A program made the position numbers and the translations under genes. The notes below the pieces were generated by a model. The model saw only the letters and a program-made list of their open reading frames with translations. It was not told the origin of the DNA and made no database searches. A DNA stretch of 64,000 nt from positions 930,001-994,000 of the forward strand of contig NZ_SOCE01000002.1 in assembly GCF_004365175.1 (NCBI RefSeq), in the 5' to 3' direction. This DNA comes from Kribbella voronezhensis. Its GTDB lineage: Bacteria > Actinomycetota > Actinomycetes > Propionibacteriales > Kribbellaceae. This document shows positions 43,487-53,500 of this stretch, one piece after another; positions within the stretch are counted from its first letter, which is position 1; the number at the start of each line of letters is the position of its first letter.

Positions 43487-43532
43487 GACGCTAAGAGCCC
43501 GGCATACAGACACCTGCACAGCCGCTGTACAG
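43487..43532 (-). promoter_or_regulatory. SARP-like promoter of the export/oxidation operon
   Basis: Minus-strand order: GGCTGTA, four bases, GGCTGTG, then TGTCTGTATG, CCGGGCTCT and the -10 hexamer TAGCGT (43493-43488). The first two heptamers repeat every 11 bp, and the outer CTGTA units are 23 bp apart exactly as in the peptide promoter at 40026-40071. The -10 box is followed 36 bases later by the GTG start. SARP control is inferred from repeat geometry and the adjacent SARP gene. Confidence 0.72.
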
Positions 43533-43551
43533 CCGTCACCCGGCCAGGCGA

Positions 43552-44280
43552 CTAGTCGGCGAGCGGGGGATCGCCGGTCGGCTTGGCGAGGCTCAGGTGG
43601 GTGCTGACCTGGTAGCGATCACCGCGGTAGGCGGCGCGGGTGAACTCGAACCTGCGGCCGTTCTGGTCACGGGTGGTTCGCTCCAGGATCAGGATCGGCG
43701 CGTCGAGTGCGAGGCCGAGCAGGGCGGACTCGATGGCGTCGGCCGCTGCCGCGGCGTGAGTTTGCTCGGCATCGGTCGGGATCACGCCATAGTGCTCTTC
43801 GAGCAACGTGTAGAAGGAATTCTGCTCGACAGCCTGTACGTCGAAATCGGGGACGATCTCCTGCAGAACGTGGATCGTCTCCAGACAGATCGGGTCGCCG
43901 TTGACGAGGCGTTGCCGGGCGATCCGCAGTACGGCTGTGTTGGGTGTGACCTGGAGCCGGTTGCCGATCAGGGTGCCGGCTTGGATCGTGGCGTGGCTGA
44001 GGACCCTGCTGGTCCAGGTTCCGGGTGCTGTCGCTCCGTGGGTGCCGGTGATCTGCTGAGCGACCTTCGGGTTGCCGACGAACATGCCGCGGCCGTGCTC
44101 GCGCACCAGCCGGCCATCGCGGACCAGGTCGTCGACGACCGCGCGCAGGGTGGGTCGGGAGATGTCGAGTTCGGCGGAGAGTTGGCGCTCGGACGGGATC
44201 GCCTGGCCGACGGCCCGCGACTCGACCAGGCCGAGCAGGTACTCGCGTGCCCGGTCTCGCTTTCGCAGGCTGCCTACCAC
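43552..44280 (-). CDS. GntR/HutC-family regulator with UTRA domain
   Basis: About 242 residues. The N-terminal winged helix reads AIPSERQLSAELDISRPTLR with DLVRDGRLVREHGRGMFV; the UTRA ligand domain includes NSFYTLLEEHYGVIPTDAEQ and APILILERTTRDQNGRRFEF. HutC-type proteins are mostly repressors released by sugars or amino acids. The GTG at 44280 follows AAGGA by nine bases; an ATG further upstream lacks homology. Paired palindromes upstream of the neighbouring GH16 gene fit the HutC operator type and make that gene the probable target. Confidence 0.9.
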   Translation of the reverse strand: MVGSLRKRDRAREYLLGLVESRAVGQAIPSERQLSAELDISRPTLRAVVDDLVRDGRLVREHGRGMFVGNPKVAQQITGTHGATAPGTWTSRVLSHATIQAGTLIGNRLQVTPNTAVLRIARQRLVNGDPICLETIHVLQEIVPDFDVQAVEQNSFYTLLEEHYGVIPTDAEQTHAAAAADAIESALLGLALDAPILILERTTRDQNGRRFEFTRAAYRGDRYQVSTHLSLAKPTGDPPLAD

Positions 44281-44402
44281 GAGGACCCATCCTTGTTGAC
44301 GCCGGAAGGTCTCGTATCTTACGCCGCTTCGCCAGGTCGGCACGGCAACTTCGGCTGGACCGGGGTCGCTGTCCAGGCATCGTTTTGCACCTGGTGTGCG
44401 GA

Positions 44403-44431
44403 GCGGGAATCAGGGCCGGCCGGATTCCCGC
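44403..44431 (-). terminator. Hairpin downstream of GH16 gene
   Basis: GCGGGAATC (44403-44411) and GATTCCCGC (44423-44431) form a perfect 9-bp stem around an 11-base GC-rich loop, ten bases past the GH16 stop codon. Confidence 0.65.
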
Positions 44432-44441
44432 ACCGCGGCTC

Positions 44442-45416
44442 TCAGTGCTCCGGCGGCTGGTAGTTCTCGCACTTGCCGGTGTTGATCATGGTGTCCTGGT
44501 AGCTGGTGTCGTGCTTGCGGTACTTCTGCACGCGAGCGTCGGCCTGTGCGGGGGAGACCGTCTCGTTCTTGGCGTAGTAGGCCCAGTCGACCTGCTCGCG
44601 GTACTCGCTGGTTGCCGAGCCCTGGTGCGCATCCAGATCGATGAACCAGAGGTTCCAGTTCATGCTCATGTCCTGACGCGGTAGGACGGTGTTGCCGTCC
44701 TGGTCGACGGTGTGGTCGGCGGTGAGCTTGCCGTCGATGTAGTACCTGACATGACCGTTGCCGACCTGCGTGACATAGGTATGCCACCCGTCGAGCGACC
44801 TGTTCTGGTGATTCTCCGCGGTGCGTGCGTCCCACGGGTCTTCCCGGAAGGTGTGCCAACTTGTCTGGTAGTTGATCGGGCCGGTCTCGCCCCACCCTCC
44901 GTTCGGCAGGTACTCGGTGAAGTCGAGTTCGCTGTAGATCGGGTCGTAGTCGAACTTCGTCGGACCGATCGCGAACGCGGTCTCGTTGATGTGGTCGCCG
45001 TCGGGGCCGGTGGCCGGCTTGTCGGCGTACCGCACGCGGGTCGCGTAGGTGCCGTTCCGCAGGTTCATGGTCGTACGGCGGAGTTCGGCGTTCGTCGTAC
45101 CGGCGACTGTGCCGTTGGTCGTCGCCCGGAGTTGAGCGACCGTTTGTCCGCCCGTCCTGACGAAGGAGACGTTGCTTGCCGGCCAGGCTGACCCCGGCAC
45201 GCCCGGACCGCCCATCTCACTGCGCGCATTCCAGCCGTGGGCGGCGAGATCAGCATCGGTCGGCGACTTGTACTGGAAGTCGTCGAACAGCACGCCGCAG
45301 TTTTTTGGGCTGCGGTCGCCCTGGCCGGTCGAGCCGACGGCGGCCGTCGCACCACCCACCATCGAGGCAATCGAGACGGCTGCGACGAGGAAGCTTGTCG
45401 TTCGCTGACGTGACAT
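44442..45416 (-). CDS. Secreted GH16-type glycoside hydrolase
   Basis: A 324-residue secreted enzyme. After a signal peptide (FLVAAVSIASMVGGATAAVG) a concanavalin-like jelly roll follows. It contains the GH16 catalytic motif SELDFTEY (E-x-D-x-x-E), preceded by GTYATRVRYADKP and followed by the WHTY strand and NLWFIDLD. The likely target is a beta-1,3- or mixed-linkage glucan, a galactan or a related polymer. The ATG at 45416 was used; a GTG six bases upstream is possible. Palindromic operators in its promoter and the adjacent GntR gene suggest substrate-induced expression. Confidence 0.88.
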   Translation of the reverse strand: MSRQRTTSFLVAAVSIASMVGGATAAVGSTGQGDRSPKNCGVLFDDFQYKSPTDADLAAHGWNARSEMGGPGVPGSAWPASNVSFVRTGGQTVAQLRATTNGTVAGTTNAELRRTTMNLRNGTYATRVRYADKPATGPDGDHINETAFAIGPTKFDYDPIYSELDFTEYLPNGGWGETGPINYQTSWHTFREDPWDARTAENHQNRSLDGWHTYVTQVGNGHVRYYIDGKLTADHTVDQDGNTVLPRQDMSMNWNLWFIDLDAHQGSATSEYREQVDWAYYAKNETVSPAQADARVQKYRKHDTSYQDTMINTGKCENYQPPEH

Positions 45417-45556
45417 CACTACTCGGTTCTCCTTCACGGCAAGATCGGGCGGGACAGCTGCCTGATGGTCGAGCATGAATCGCGCGCGAGCGAACCGCAA
45501 GAGTTTCGCCGATCTTTTCGAACGAATCCGGCATAAGTAATTCCATCGCCGAATAC

Positions 45557-45624
45557 TGGTAAATACCAAGAGCTGTTGCCGACGATATTCTGCTGCCCAC
45601 AGAACGCCCAGGTGGTATTTACCA
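45557..45624. promoter_or_regulatory. Two palindromic operators upstream of GH16 gene
   Basis: TGGTAAATACCA (45557-45568) and TGGTATTTACCA (45613-45624) are perfect 5-bp inverted repeats around two bases, each the reverse complement of the other, with centres 56 bp apart. The second extends to GTGGTATTTACCAC. HutC-type GntR proteins bind GT-N-TA-N-AC sites, which these resemble, so the neighbouring GntR regulator is the likely ligand-controlled repressor, possibly by looping. Confidence 0.6.
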
Positions 45625-45640
45625 CTGCGGCGACCCGGAG

Positions 45641-46804
45641 CTAAGGCTTGGCAACCTTCGCGGCGAACGCCCTCTTGACCGCACCCTCGACACGGAACGC
45701 GTCTTCCTCACCCTCCAGCTTCACGTACGCGTCGGATATCGCGTCCCGGGCGTCTGCCGCGAGGTCTCGGAGGTCGTCGACATCCGCCTGGGGCGGGGTC
45801 TTCACCCCGGCGACCTTCTTCCAGCCAGCCACGAGGTTCGTCAAGGAAGTATCGATCGCCTGCAGCCGCTGGAGGAGTGCCTTTTCGGCGGCCGTCAGAT
45901 TCTTCGCCGCGCTCATTTGCTTGAGTTTGGGCTGCAGCACGGCGGACTGCCAGGTGCCGAAGGTCTTGATGTGTGTCGCGGCAGCCGAGACCTTGGAGGC
46001 CGGCGCCGCCAAGCTATCGAGAGCTTCAAAGGCGGCTGAGTGCCGCATGAGGAACTCGAGCAACTCCTTGTGCGCGCCGTACATGACGTCGAACATCCGC
46101 TTCGCGTGAGCGATCTGGTCGGCGTCCAGCGGGTCGCCGTACTTCGACGCCGCGACCGCCTTGATCACGTCCCTGCGGATCTTGGTGTCCGCGAAAATCT
46201 GGTCTTCCGTCTTCTGCTGATCGAGCTGCACGCGGATGATCAGGACATCCTGATCGGTATGACGCGACTCGTGATACAGCGTCCCGACGACGTCCGTGAC
46301 CTCAGCCACGGTCAGATCCTTGAGGGTCTTCGGCGTCGTACGATCGCTGAACTTCGAGACATTCACCTGCACCTTCCAGGCTTTCGAGTCAAAAAGCCCG
46401 GCTGCGCCCGCGTCGGACACGAACGTCCACCCGAAGAACGGGACCCCGTAACCCTTCAACTCCACCCCGATCACCTTCAGCAGCGCATTGGCAAAGTTCT
46501 TGAGCGACATTCCGGGCTGCTTGGTCCACAGTTTGACGGCGTCATCCACGTACTTGTCCTGGCTCGCCTGCCTGTCCAGGCCATAACTGACCCGCTGCAC
46601 GACCGGCGCGCCACCAACGACCTGCCCACGCCCGCCCAACAACCGCCCCACAGCACGATTCCCAGCCCCCCGCTGAAGCCTGACGATCTCTCCGCTGGCG
46701 TGGCCCTGTTCCGACCCCACAATCCCGCGACGCTGTAGCCCCTGCCCGGAGCGTGTATTACCGCCGTTCGCCATTCCCGATTCATCACTACGGCGCGCTC
46801 GCAC
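45641..46804 (-). CDS. Possible contractile-injection cargo with HESRH motif
   Basis: 387 residues, unrecognised as a whole. The N-terminus is low-complexity and contains VRLQRGAGNRAVGRLL (41-56) followed by VVQRVSYG. This LQR-x-AGN-x-AV...VQR pattern is common at the start of actinobacterial proteins linked to extracellular contractile injection systems and DUF4157. The core has GTLYHESRHTDQ (HESRH at 178-182), resembling a metallopeptidase helix. The C-terminal 130 residues are helical. The GTG at 46804 follows GGAAGGA by seven bases. No contractile sheath or tube genes are in the window, so the delivery role is inference. Confidence 0.7.
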   Translation of the reverse strand: MRARRSDESGMANGGNTRSGQGLQRRGIVGSEQGHASGEIVRLQRGAGNRAVGRLLGGRGQVVGGAPVVQRVSYGLDRQASQDKYVDDAVKLWTKQPGMSLKNFANALLKVIGVELKGYGVPFFGWTFVSDAGAAGLFDSKAWKVQVNVSKFSDRTTPKTLKDLTVAEVTDVVGTLYHESRHTDQDVLIIRVQLDQQKTEDQIFADTKIRRDVIKAVAASKYGDPLDADQIAHAKRMFDVMYGAHKELLEFLMRHSAAFEALDSLAAPASKVSAAATHIKTFGTWQSAVLQPKLKQMSAAKNLTAAEKALLQRLQAIDTSLTNLVAGWKKVAGVKTPPQADVDDLRDLAADARDAISDAYVKLEGEEDAFRVEGAVKRAFAAKVAKP

Positions 46805-46894
46805 GACTCAGTCCTTCCGAAAACACCTCCTTTGAACCGTACGCCGCCTCAGCCGACCCAGCGATACCCATCTTGTGTCTCCGGGCACCGACTG

Positions 46895-47254
46895 TCAGCG
46901 CGGCTCTAGCGGCTGGTCAGCTGAACTTCGTCCGAAGGGTTGGACCGAGCCAGACCCGATGCCCCAGATGTGTGAGCGAAGTGACAGCTGGTGACTGATG
47001 GCGCGCAGCTGTGGCGTGTGCAGCTTGGCCCGCATCGTGTCGTCGGTGCCCGGCTGGCTGAAGTGACCGTAGACGTAGGGGTACGACGGCGGCCCGGTCG
47101 CCTCGAGGTACCGCAGCACGGCGAATTCAGGCACCGGCTTGGGAACCCCGGCGGAGCCTGCCGTGACGCGGTGACCGGACGCGAGAGCGGCGTTGATCTC
47201 ATGGATCTGGCGCAGCTCCGCCGTGTGCGTGGTGAGCGCCAAGTGGTGGTGCAT
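46895..47254 (-). CDS. Hypothetical protein
   Basis: A 119-residue protein without recognised domain; third codon positions are strongly G/C over most of its length and GGAG lies seven bases before the ATG, which supports expression. Notable are HHHLALTTHTAELRQIHEIN and YPYVYGHFSQPGTDD. It has no signal peptide or membrane segment. It lies between the possible injection cargo and the recombinase remnant, at the left edge of the accessory region. Confidence 0.55.
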   Translation of the reverse strand: MHHHLALTTHTAELRQIHEINAALASGHRVTAGSAGVPKPVPEFAVLRYLEATGPPSYPYVYGHFSQPGTDDTMRAKLHTPQLRAISHQLSLRSHIWGIGSGSVQPFGRSSADQPLEPR

Positions 47255-47659
47255 AGTGTTCTCCGTCTGCCCGCGGGGTGGCCGACCTGGCTACCGTCCT
47301 GCATCCAGATTGCGCCGTGCTCGAAGGCGCAACCAGGGCCACAGGTCCCGGCATACGACCGCGAAAAGCCCTCCCTGGCTACCCCAGACGTCGACCGGCC
47401 CTGCGCTGGCCTTACGGATCTCGCCGGCACCGGGTATAGGTGGTTACCGGCCCCAGCACGTCGGTTCTCGGCTTGTGGCCCGTCCGCATCCCTTGGCGGC
47501 GCCCGCGCTACACCAAGGAGTGGGCATCAGATCCAGGAGATTCGGCCGGGTGCCGCTCCGGACCAGTGGATTGGTACGAAGAGCTGTTGTTCGTGTCGGC
47601 AGCGACCTTGGCAGGTCGGACAAACGCTTGTAAGACAGGCGAAGGTGGTCCATCGGCCG

Positions 47660-47910
47660 CAGGCGTTGGATGTGGGGAGGACACGGCTGAGTTGCGGGAG
47701 CAGTACAACGCGGCGGCTGCGGAGAACCATGCGGCTAAGGCTGCGCTCGTGCAGTTGCCCCGGAGGCCGTGCTGACCCACTCGGAGCTGGAGGCGTACGT
47801 CGAGCAATGAGGCGACATTGGCAAGGCTCTAACCAAGCTGCAGCAGCGGAGGAGGACCTCAAGCACACTTGTTTGCCGAGATGGGTTGCGCAGCATCAGG
47901 TGATGCGCGC
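47660..47910 (+). pseudogene. Serine recombinase C-terminal remnant
   Basis: Fragments in different frames together resemble the coiled-coil tail of large serine recombinases: ELREQYNAAAAENHAAKAAL, then LTHSELEAYVEQ, an in-frame TGA, GDIGKALTKL, and finally HLFAEMG and GLRSI in two other frames. The order and spacing match the ending ...LT-x-x-E...LGDI-x-x-AL...LF-x-x-x-GL. No catalytic serine domain is found upstream. It is a decayed end of an integrase and marks an old mobile-element insertion. Confidence 0.6.
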
Positions 47911-49151
47911 CGGAGGCGCCCAAAATACTGTCGCCGCCGCAGGCGGCGTCCGATCGTGGAACAGAAACAGGCAGCACCGATAGGGTGCCGCCTGCTGGTT
48001 GTGTCCGAGGAGCAACACACACCTTAACCACACGCCTGGAGGTTGAGTCGCACAGGCCGGACGGGCGATCGATATCCGACTGATTTGCGCAACTGGACCG
48101 GCGGACAGCGGGCCCGGGCAGGTTGCTACGTCCCTAGTAGCACCTAGGCGACCTGACCTCTGCGGTTCGCCTTGTCGGCGCCGGCTGAGATGATGGCATC
48201 TGGTGACCAAGTCAAGTTCATATGTCCCTAACTCCGTCCGAGTGGCAACGGATCCGGTCTATCACTGCATCTCGTCAGTCGCCCTGCTCACCATCGTGAG
48301 GAACAAGCGCCTGGGGGCTTCGGAGGCGTCCGGTATGAACGACATCGCAGAGGTGCGATCAGGGTGGCGGCGAAGTAGGGGTGAGCTCGACGAGCTGGCA
48401 GAAGACCTCTGGCCGCGCCCGGCATATTGGCAGCCACCGCGCAGGACTCGGTGTGCGCCAGCTCAATCGAGTCGCGCTGGTCTGGCGAAAACTCTGCAGG
48501 GCTCCGAGCAGCCCGTAGAGCTTGGGGACGGCGAGGCAAAGATGCCTGGCTAGAAATGTGGCTGGGAGGGACTTGTCATCCTCCGAGCTCACTCACGACC
48601 GGCTCACGCGACGTACATCTTGGCTGAGAATGTTATCTCTACCGTCAATATGAGTCAGCGGTACACCCATGACTAGGCCGCTTGCCGCGGCCACGGCGCA
48701 CGACCGGACGTCTACCACCTATGTGGCAACGGGATGGCGCACGTCCGGGGACTCGGAACCCGCCGCTTGCCGAGCATCGAGGCATGGAATCACGATCAGT
48801 CTCCTTGGCTGAGCGCGGAGCACAGGAACACCGCCATACCTTCGGGTGAACATCCTTAGTGGCAGAGGTCGAACACCACGACGACGCGAAGTTCACGCTG
48901 GTCGTCGGTGCGGCTTGATATTCCAGCCTCAACGCTGCCCCGGCCGGTTCAGCCCCGCCACGCCTGTGCGCGGCTGGTCCTGCTGGATCGCGTTCGGCCA
49001 TGGAACAACCTCCTGCAGGCAGGCCAACCCAATTCGACATCGCGACCGACCCCACTGGACCCAACTGGACCGAAGGCGTGTAGCGCAAGCCCTTGGCCAG
49101 CCGACCAAAATGAGGCGTCGTGGCAGCATCAAATCTGCTAGAACGGGACCT
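47911..49151. other. Gene-poor stretch, probably decayed DNA
   Basis: About 1.2 kb with only short, mutually overlapping frames, lower GC and no recognisable domain. Candidates such as a 116-codon frame at 48203 and a 147-codon minus-strand frame at 48645 have codon use unlike real genes here. The stretch lies between the recombinase remnant and a DUF4238 gene and is consistent with mobile-element debris. Confidence 0.55.
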
Positions 49152-50138
49152 ATGTTAGAGAGTTCGCAGGGTGCCGAGGGGGATGACTTGGCGCGTAGCG
49201 TCAGGCGCTTCCTGGAAGTTCCCGAGTCCACTGCAGTCGCGGGCCAACATGTGGTCTCCAAGGTTGTGCTCAAGCACTTCGAGGGAGAGGTTCAGGGCGT
49301 TCGGCAGATTGGTGTGTTCAGTGTTCGCCATGGTTCCCAGCGACCCATCGGGATTGGCAATGCGGGCCGAGTACAGGACCTATTGAGGATTGGAAGCGCC
49401 TCGGCCGAGAAGTTGTGGAAGGTCACTGAGGACGAGATTGGACAGGCAATTGCTGATATCCGCGATCAAGAATTACTTGCGTCGCCCCACAGTATGTCGA
49501 TTCTCCGCGACGCCATCGCTCTCCATTTCGCGCGTAGTAAGAGTCTAGTTCCCTTCCTTGAGTGCGCGGAAGATCGGATCTCGTTAGAAACGATCGTGAT
49601 TCGGCATCGGGAACAGTTGACTGCCTTCTTCGTCGCGGAGTATGGCGGACTCCCGACTGAGAATCAACTCATCTCGCTTGCGAAGGATCTAACGGTGGAC
49701 GGCCGCGCGCTGGTTGCCTCTGATGCATGGCCCCGCGCTCGCGTCGAGCAGGTCTTCGAGATGCTGAAGAGAAACGCGAGCCATGAACTGATTCTGGTAC
49801 GCCCCGACGCTGGCGCCGGCGAGTTCCTCATCGGCGACACTCCTGCGGTTGCCTACCGGCACGCAGTTGCCCTCGGCGAAAGTCGCATCGGATGGAATCG
49901 AGCTGACGAAATAGTGATGCCGTTCGCGCCGGACCTGGCGATCTGCCTAGCGCCGAAGTCGGCCGCCAGCGCGTTAGAAAGATTGGCGCGCGTGCCGCCG
50001 AGTCGCGTGGACATTCTAAACGCTCGTCAAGTCGGCGCCGCGATTGATTATGTCTTCCATCGACCTGAGGCCGAGTTCGCGGGTTTTATTGCAGAGAACC
50101 TACTACCGGCCGGTGATGGTCGAGGCGGGTCAGCGTGA
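49152..50138 (+). CDS. DUF4238-family protein
   Basis: A 328-residue protein with the DUF4238 opening AGQHVVSKVVLKHFEGE (about residues 30-46) and downstream HFARSKSLVPFL, LVRPDAGAGEFLIGDTPAV and VMPFAPDLAICLAPK, the latter matching the family's conserved C-terminal part. Function is unknown; genes of this type are common in mobile or defence-rich regions. Codon use is less G/C-biased than in the left half of the window, suggesting acquisition. The ATG at 49152 begins after a non-coding upstream segment. Confidence 0.75.
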   Translation: MLESSQGAEGDDLARSVRRFLEVPESTAVAGQHVVSKVVLKHFEGEVQGVRQIGVFSVRHGSQRPIGIGNAGRVQDLLRIGSASAEKLWKVTEDEIGQAIADIRDQELLASPHSMSILRDAIALHFARSKSLVPFLECAEDRISLETIVIRHREQLTAFFVAEYGGLPTENQLISLAKDLTVDGRALVASDAWPRARVEQVFEMLKRNASHELILVRPDAGAGEFLIGDTPAVAYRHAVALGESRIGWNRADEIVMPFAPDLAICLAPKSAASALERLARVPPSRVDILNARQVGAAIDYVFHRPEAEFAGFIAENLLPAGDGRGGSA

Positions 50139-50557
50139 TCATGTCCGGATCAGGCTGTGTTAGTCGCGGCTGGTCCCGAGACCAGGGAACGTGCCAGCTT
50201 GGTCGGCGATGCTCTCGCCGCCCTGCGGTGTGCGGACTGCGTAGAGCCGGGCGGGTCGACCGGCCCGTCGATGACCTCTAATCCCTCCGTGCGAGCGATC
50301 GACTCTGTTAGCTACTCGAGCGTCCAGATCTGCGGGCCTGCCCTGCGCATGACGACTACGATGGCGCTTTGCAGCAAGTCGTCTCAGAGAGTGCCGTAGG
50401 CCGACTCCGGCATCCGACCATCGGCATACCGCGGGTGCCGGTCGACCTTGGCGAACTTGATGTAACGCTGGTCACTCTCGCTCGATGATGTCTATGACAC
50501 GCAGGGGCAGGGGGATGCTGTGCCGCTGGTGAAGGAAGCGAAGACGGGGTACCAGAG
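50139..50557. other. Intergenic, no supported gene
   Basis: About 420 bp with only short frames on either strand. A segment near 50220-50390 has patchy coding-like stretches on the minus strand in several frames, possibly a small degraded gene. The promoter of the following 1142-residue gene must lie here, but no convincing -10/-35 pair was seen. Confidence 0.45.
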
Positions 50558-53500
50558 ATGAAGGCGAGGCCGTTGGGAGGTCTGTCGCTCAAGGGCTTGC
50601 TGTCCGAGATCGGCTTGTTGGTCAGCGACGGCGACCTGCTGACGTTGGCGACACTCTTCGGCGGCGCCGACGTGCTGGTGTCGCTTGAGGACCCGCAGCG
50701 AAGCGCCGATGTAGCCGGAATTGCCTGGAAGGCAATGCTCGATGCACAGCGAAACCGAACGAACCTGCCGATCTCCGCCGAGGTCCTAGGGATGTTGCTA
50801 GTCCGTACGGCCTTCAGTGACGCGGAGATCCTCGGCAGCTCGCTGGAGCCAGGCCTACGAGCGGTGAGGCTCGGCTGGATGGGAACCTGGCGCGAGCTGA
50901 ACCTGAGACTTGCAGGGCGGCTCTATGCCTTCTTGCGCACGCCGGGCGACCTCGGCGACTACGTCGCCTACCGTGCCTGTATCCGGGCAGCGCTGGAATG
51001 CTGGGACATCGTCGAGGAACTGGACGATACGAGCGACGACGACCAGCGGCGGCGGTGGCGCGGCATGCGGGCGGCCAGTCAGCTCTTCCTGGCCAGGCAG
51101 ACCACGGACAACGAAGACCTGTTGCGTGGTGCGGCCCACGATTTCGCCATGTCGGAGATGTACGGCGACCGTACGTCGCAGCACTGTCAGCTCTTGTCCG
51201 AGGTGCATCTTCGACTTTTCGAGATCGGTCGTGACGAAGCCGATCTGGCCGCAGCGTCGAGACCACTGGACCTCGCGCGGGATGCCGGATTGCAGACCGG
51301 TGGATTGGTGGAGGCACGGGCAGGCGTTCACTTCGTTCGCGGCCTCCGCGCTCTGACTGCGTCCCGACGCATCTCGGAGCCGCGCGAAGGCGCCGACGCC
51401 GAACACCTTGCGGACGCTCCAGATGCAGAGTTCGATCCACTCGACCGCAACGCGCTGCTGGCCGGTCGGAGCGCGTTCGTCGCCTCGGCTCTGCTGTGGA
51501 CTGTTTCGATCGGTATGCCGGTTGAGGGACGCAAGGACACTGTGGTGGCGGAGATCAAGCGCGGCCAGTCGCTGCTCCGGGCGGCCCACGCGAGCCGTTT
51601 GCTGGGAGAGCCCCGGATGGACCTCGTCGTGGCGGCGATCCGGGACCTGCGCCCCATGGGTCAGCCGGGATCGCCGATCTCCGGCCCATATTGGTCGAGG
51701 GCGCAGTTTGAGCATGCGCGGCTGCTCGTTGGCGGCGGTACGAAAGAGTCTTACGAAGAGGCCGCGCTAGCGGTGGCAATCGGACTCGACGCAGTCGACG
51801 ACGATCCGGATCCGGACGCCCTGTTGGCGCGGCGGCTGAAAGCTTTGGAGGTCGAGATCGACCTGCGTCTACTGGTTATCGACGAGGACGTGGGGGCGGT
51901 ACGAGGTGCCCTCGACGCCGCTCTACGATGCGGTGAGGACGACGTGCGGGTTGCCATCACCCCGATGGCGTATGGAGCACGGCTGCTGGTGTCGGCCGAG
52001 GGCGATCTGTCGCCCGATGACACAGGGCTGATCCGGCGCGTGGTGGACCATCTCGAATCTACCGCAGAGCGGGCTTCGGGCGGACATCGCAGCTTTGCGG
52101 CCGGCCACGCGGCGCGCCTGCTGATGATCACCGATGGGGCGGGCGCGGTCAGCAGTGTCGAGCTCGCCGTCTTGGACCGGATCCACAGGCTGATGCGGAT
52201 CGTCGTCGAGGACGACTGGCAGGAACAGGACCTGACGGGTCGGCTCGCGCTGGCTCAGGCCGCGTTCCGCAAGGCACGATTAGTCGCCGCAATCGGTGAC
52301 GAGGACAGCCGACGCGCCGCGATCGAGCTGTTCGACGAAACGATCGAGCAATTCGAGCTGGTCGCAGACCGGGCAGGCGGCTGGGATCTGCCTCCCGACG
52401 ACCTGCCACCGGGCGCGGAGTCGGTCGACGCTGCTCTCGGGATCGCCGAGTCGGAGACCGGATTCGTTTTCGATCGGCGGCGGATTTCCAGCATGCTCGG
52501 AGACAGTTATCTGCGTCGCAGTGCCCTCGGCCGGTTGTCCACCGATCTCGTCGAGGCGGTTACCTGGCTGCAGCGGAGCGCCGATCTGGGAAATGAGACC
52601 TCGGAGCATCTCAGCCTGACAGGCGAGGCCTATCTCCGGCTCGGCCGCCGTACGGGCGCGGTCGAGGTCCTGGAGAATGCGGTCAGCTTCAAGTCGAGAT
52701 CCAGAACTGCGCAGGGCAAGGACGTGGTTCGCGAGGCGTACTCGTCTGCCGCGGCGGCTTGCTATCGGCTGTGGGAGTTGCGGGGTCGGCACCAGGACTT
52801 CGCAGAGGCTGTGCGCCTTGCCGCGCTGGCCGCGTCGACCGATCCGAGTTGGCCATGGCCACTGCTGCAGCTCGCCGAGCTGGCCGCCGCCTCACCGCGG
52901 GCTGCGGCGAGGTTGCCCGCGCTCCCGCCGACGGACGCCACGACCGGCATCGCGGCGGCTCCGGCGATATGGGCGGCGACCCGGTCGGGTGACGTCGACG
53001 TACTGCGAGCCGAAGCCTGCCGTCGGTTCGTGAACAACCGTGAGTTCATGATCAGCGCGCTCGGCGGCCGGCGGAACTGGGAGACGTACGTGCTGAAGGA
53101 TCCGCACGGACTCCTCTCCTCGACGCTGGTTGCCAAACCGGTCGCAAACCGTGCCGAGGCCGAACAGGAGAGCGAGCGCACCGCGGCGTTCCGGCGGTAC
53201 ATCCAGAAGACCACAGCTCCGTCATGGGTCCGAACCGTGCAGCCGCTTGCTGTTGTCCATGAGCCGGAGACCAAGCGGTGGGTGATCGTGAGCTACCGAG
53301 CAGCCGGTGTGGCACTCTCGAACCTGATCGAGGGCGCCGATCTCGGCCCGGACGGACCGCCGGCACAGATATGCCGGGCCGTCGAGCGGTCTGTCACCTT
53401 GTTGGCGTTCATCCAAGGGTGGCGTGGGTCAGCCCCGCGCGGGATCGATCCATTCCGGTATGTCGTACCGCAGTTGGAACGTGAGCTGGGGAGACTCGGG

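Noticed and set aside
42919..43539. Longer MauE-type protein starting at 43539
   Set aside because: That start would lie upstream of the conserved promoter and -10 box; the GTG at 43452 has GAGGAG at the right distance.
48645..49088. A 147-codon minus-strand frame with many Ser, Arg and Cys
   Set aside because: No domain, irregular codon use and no ribosome-binding site; the region looks like decayed DNA.
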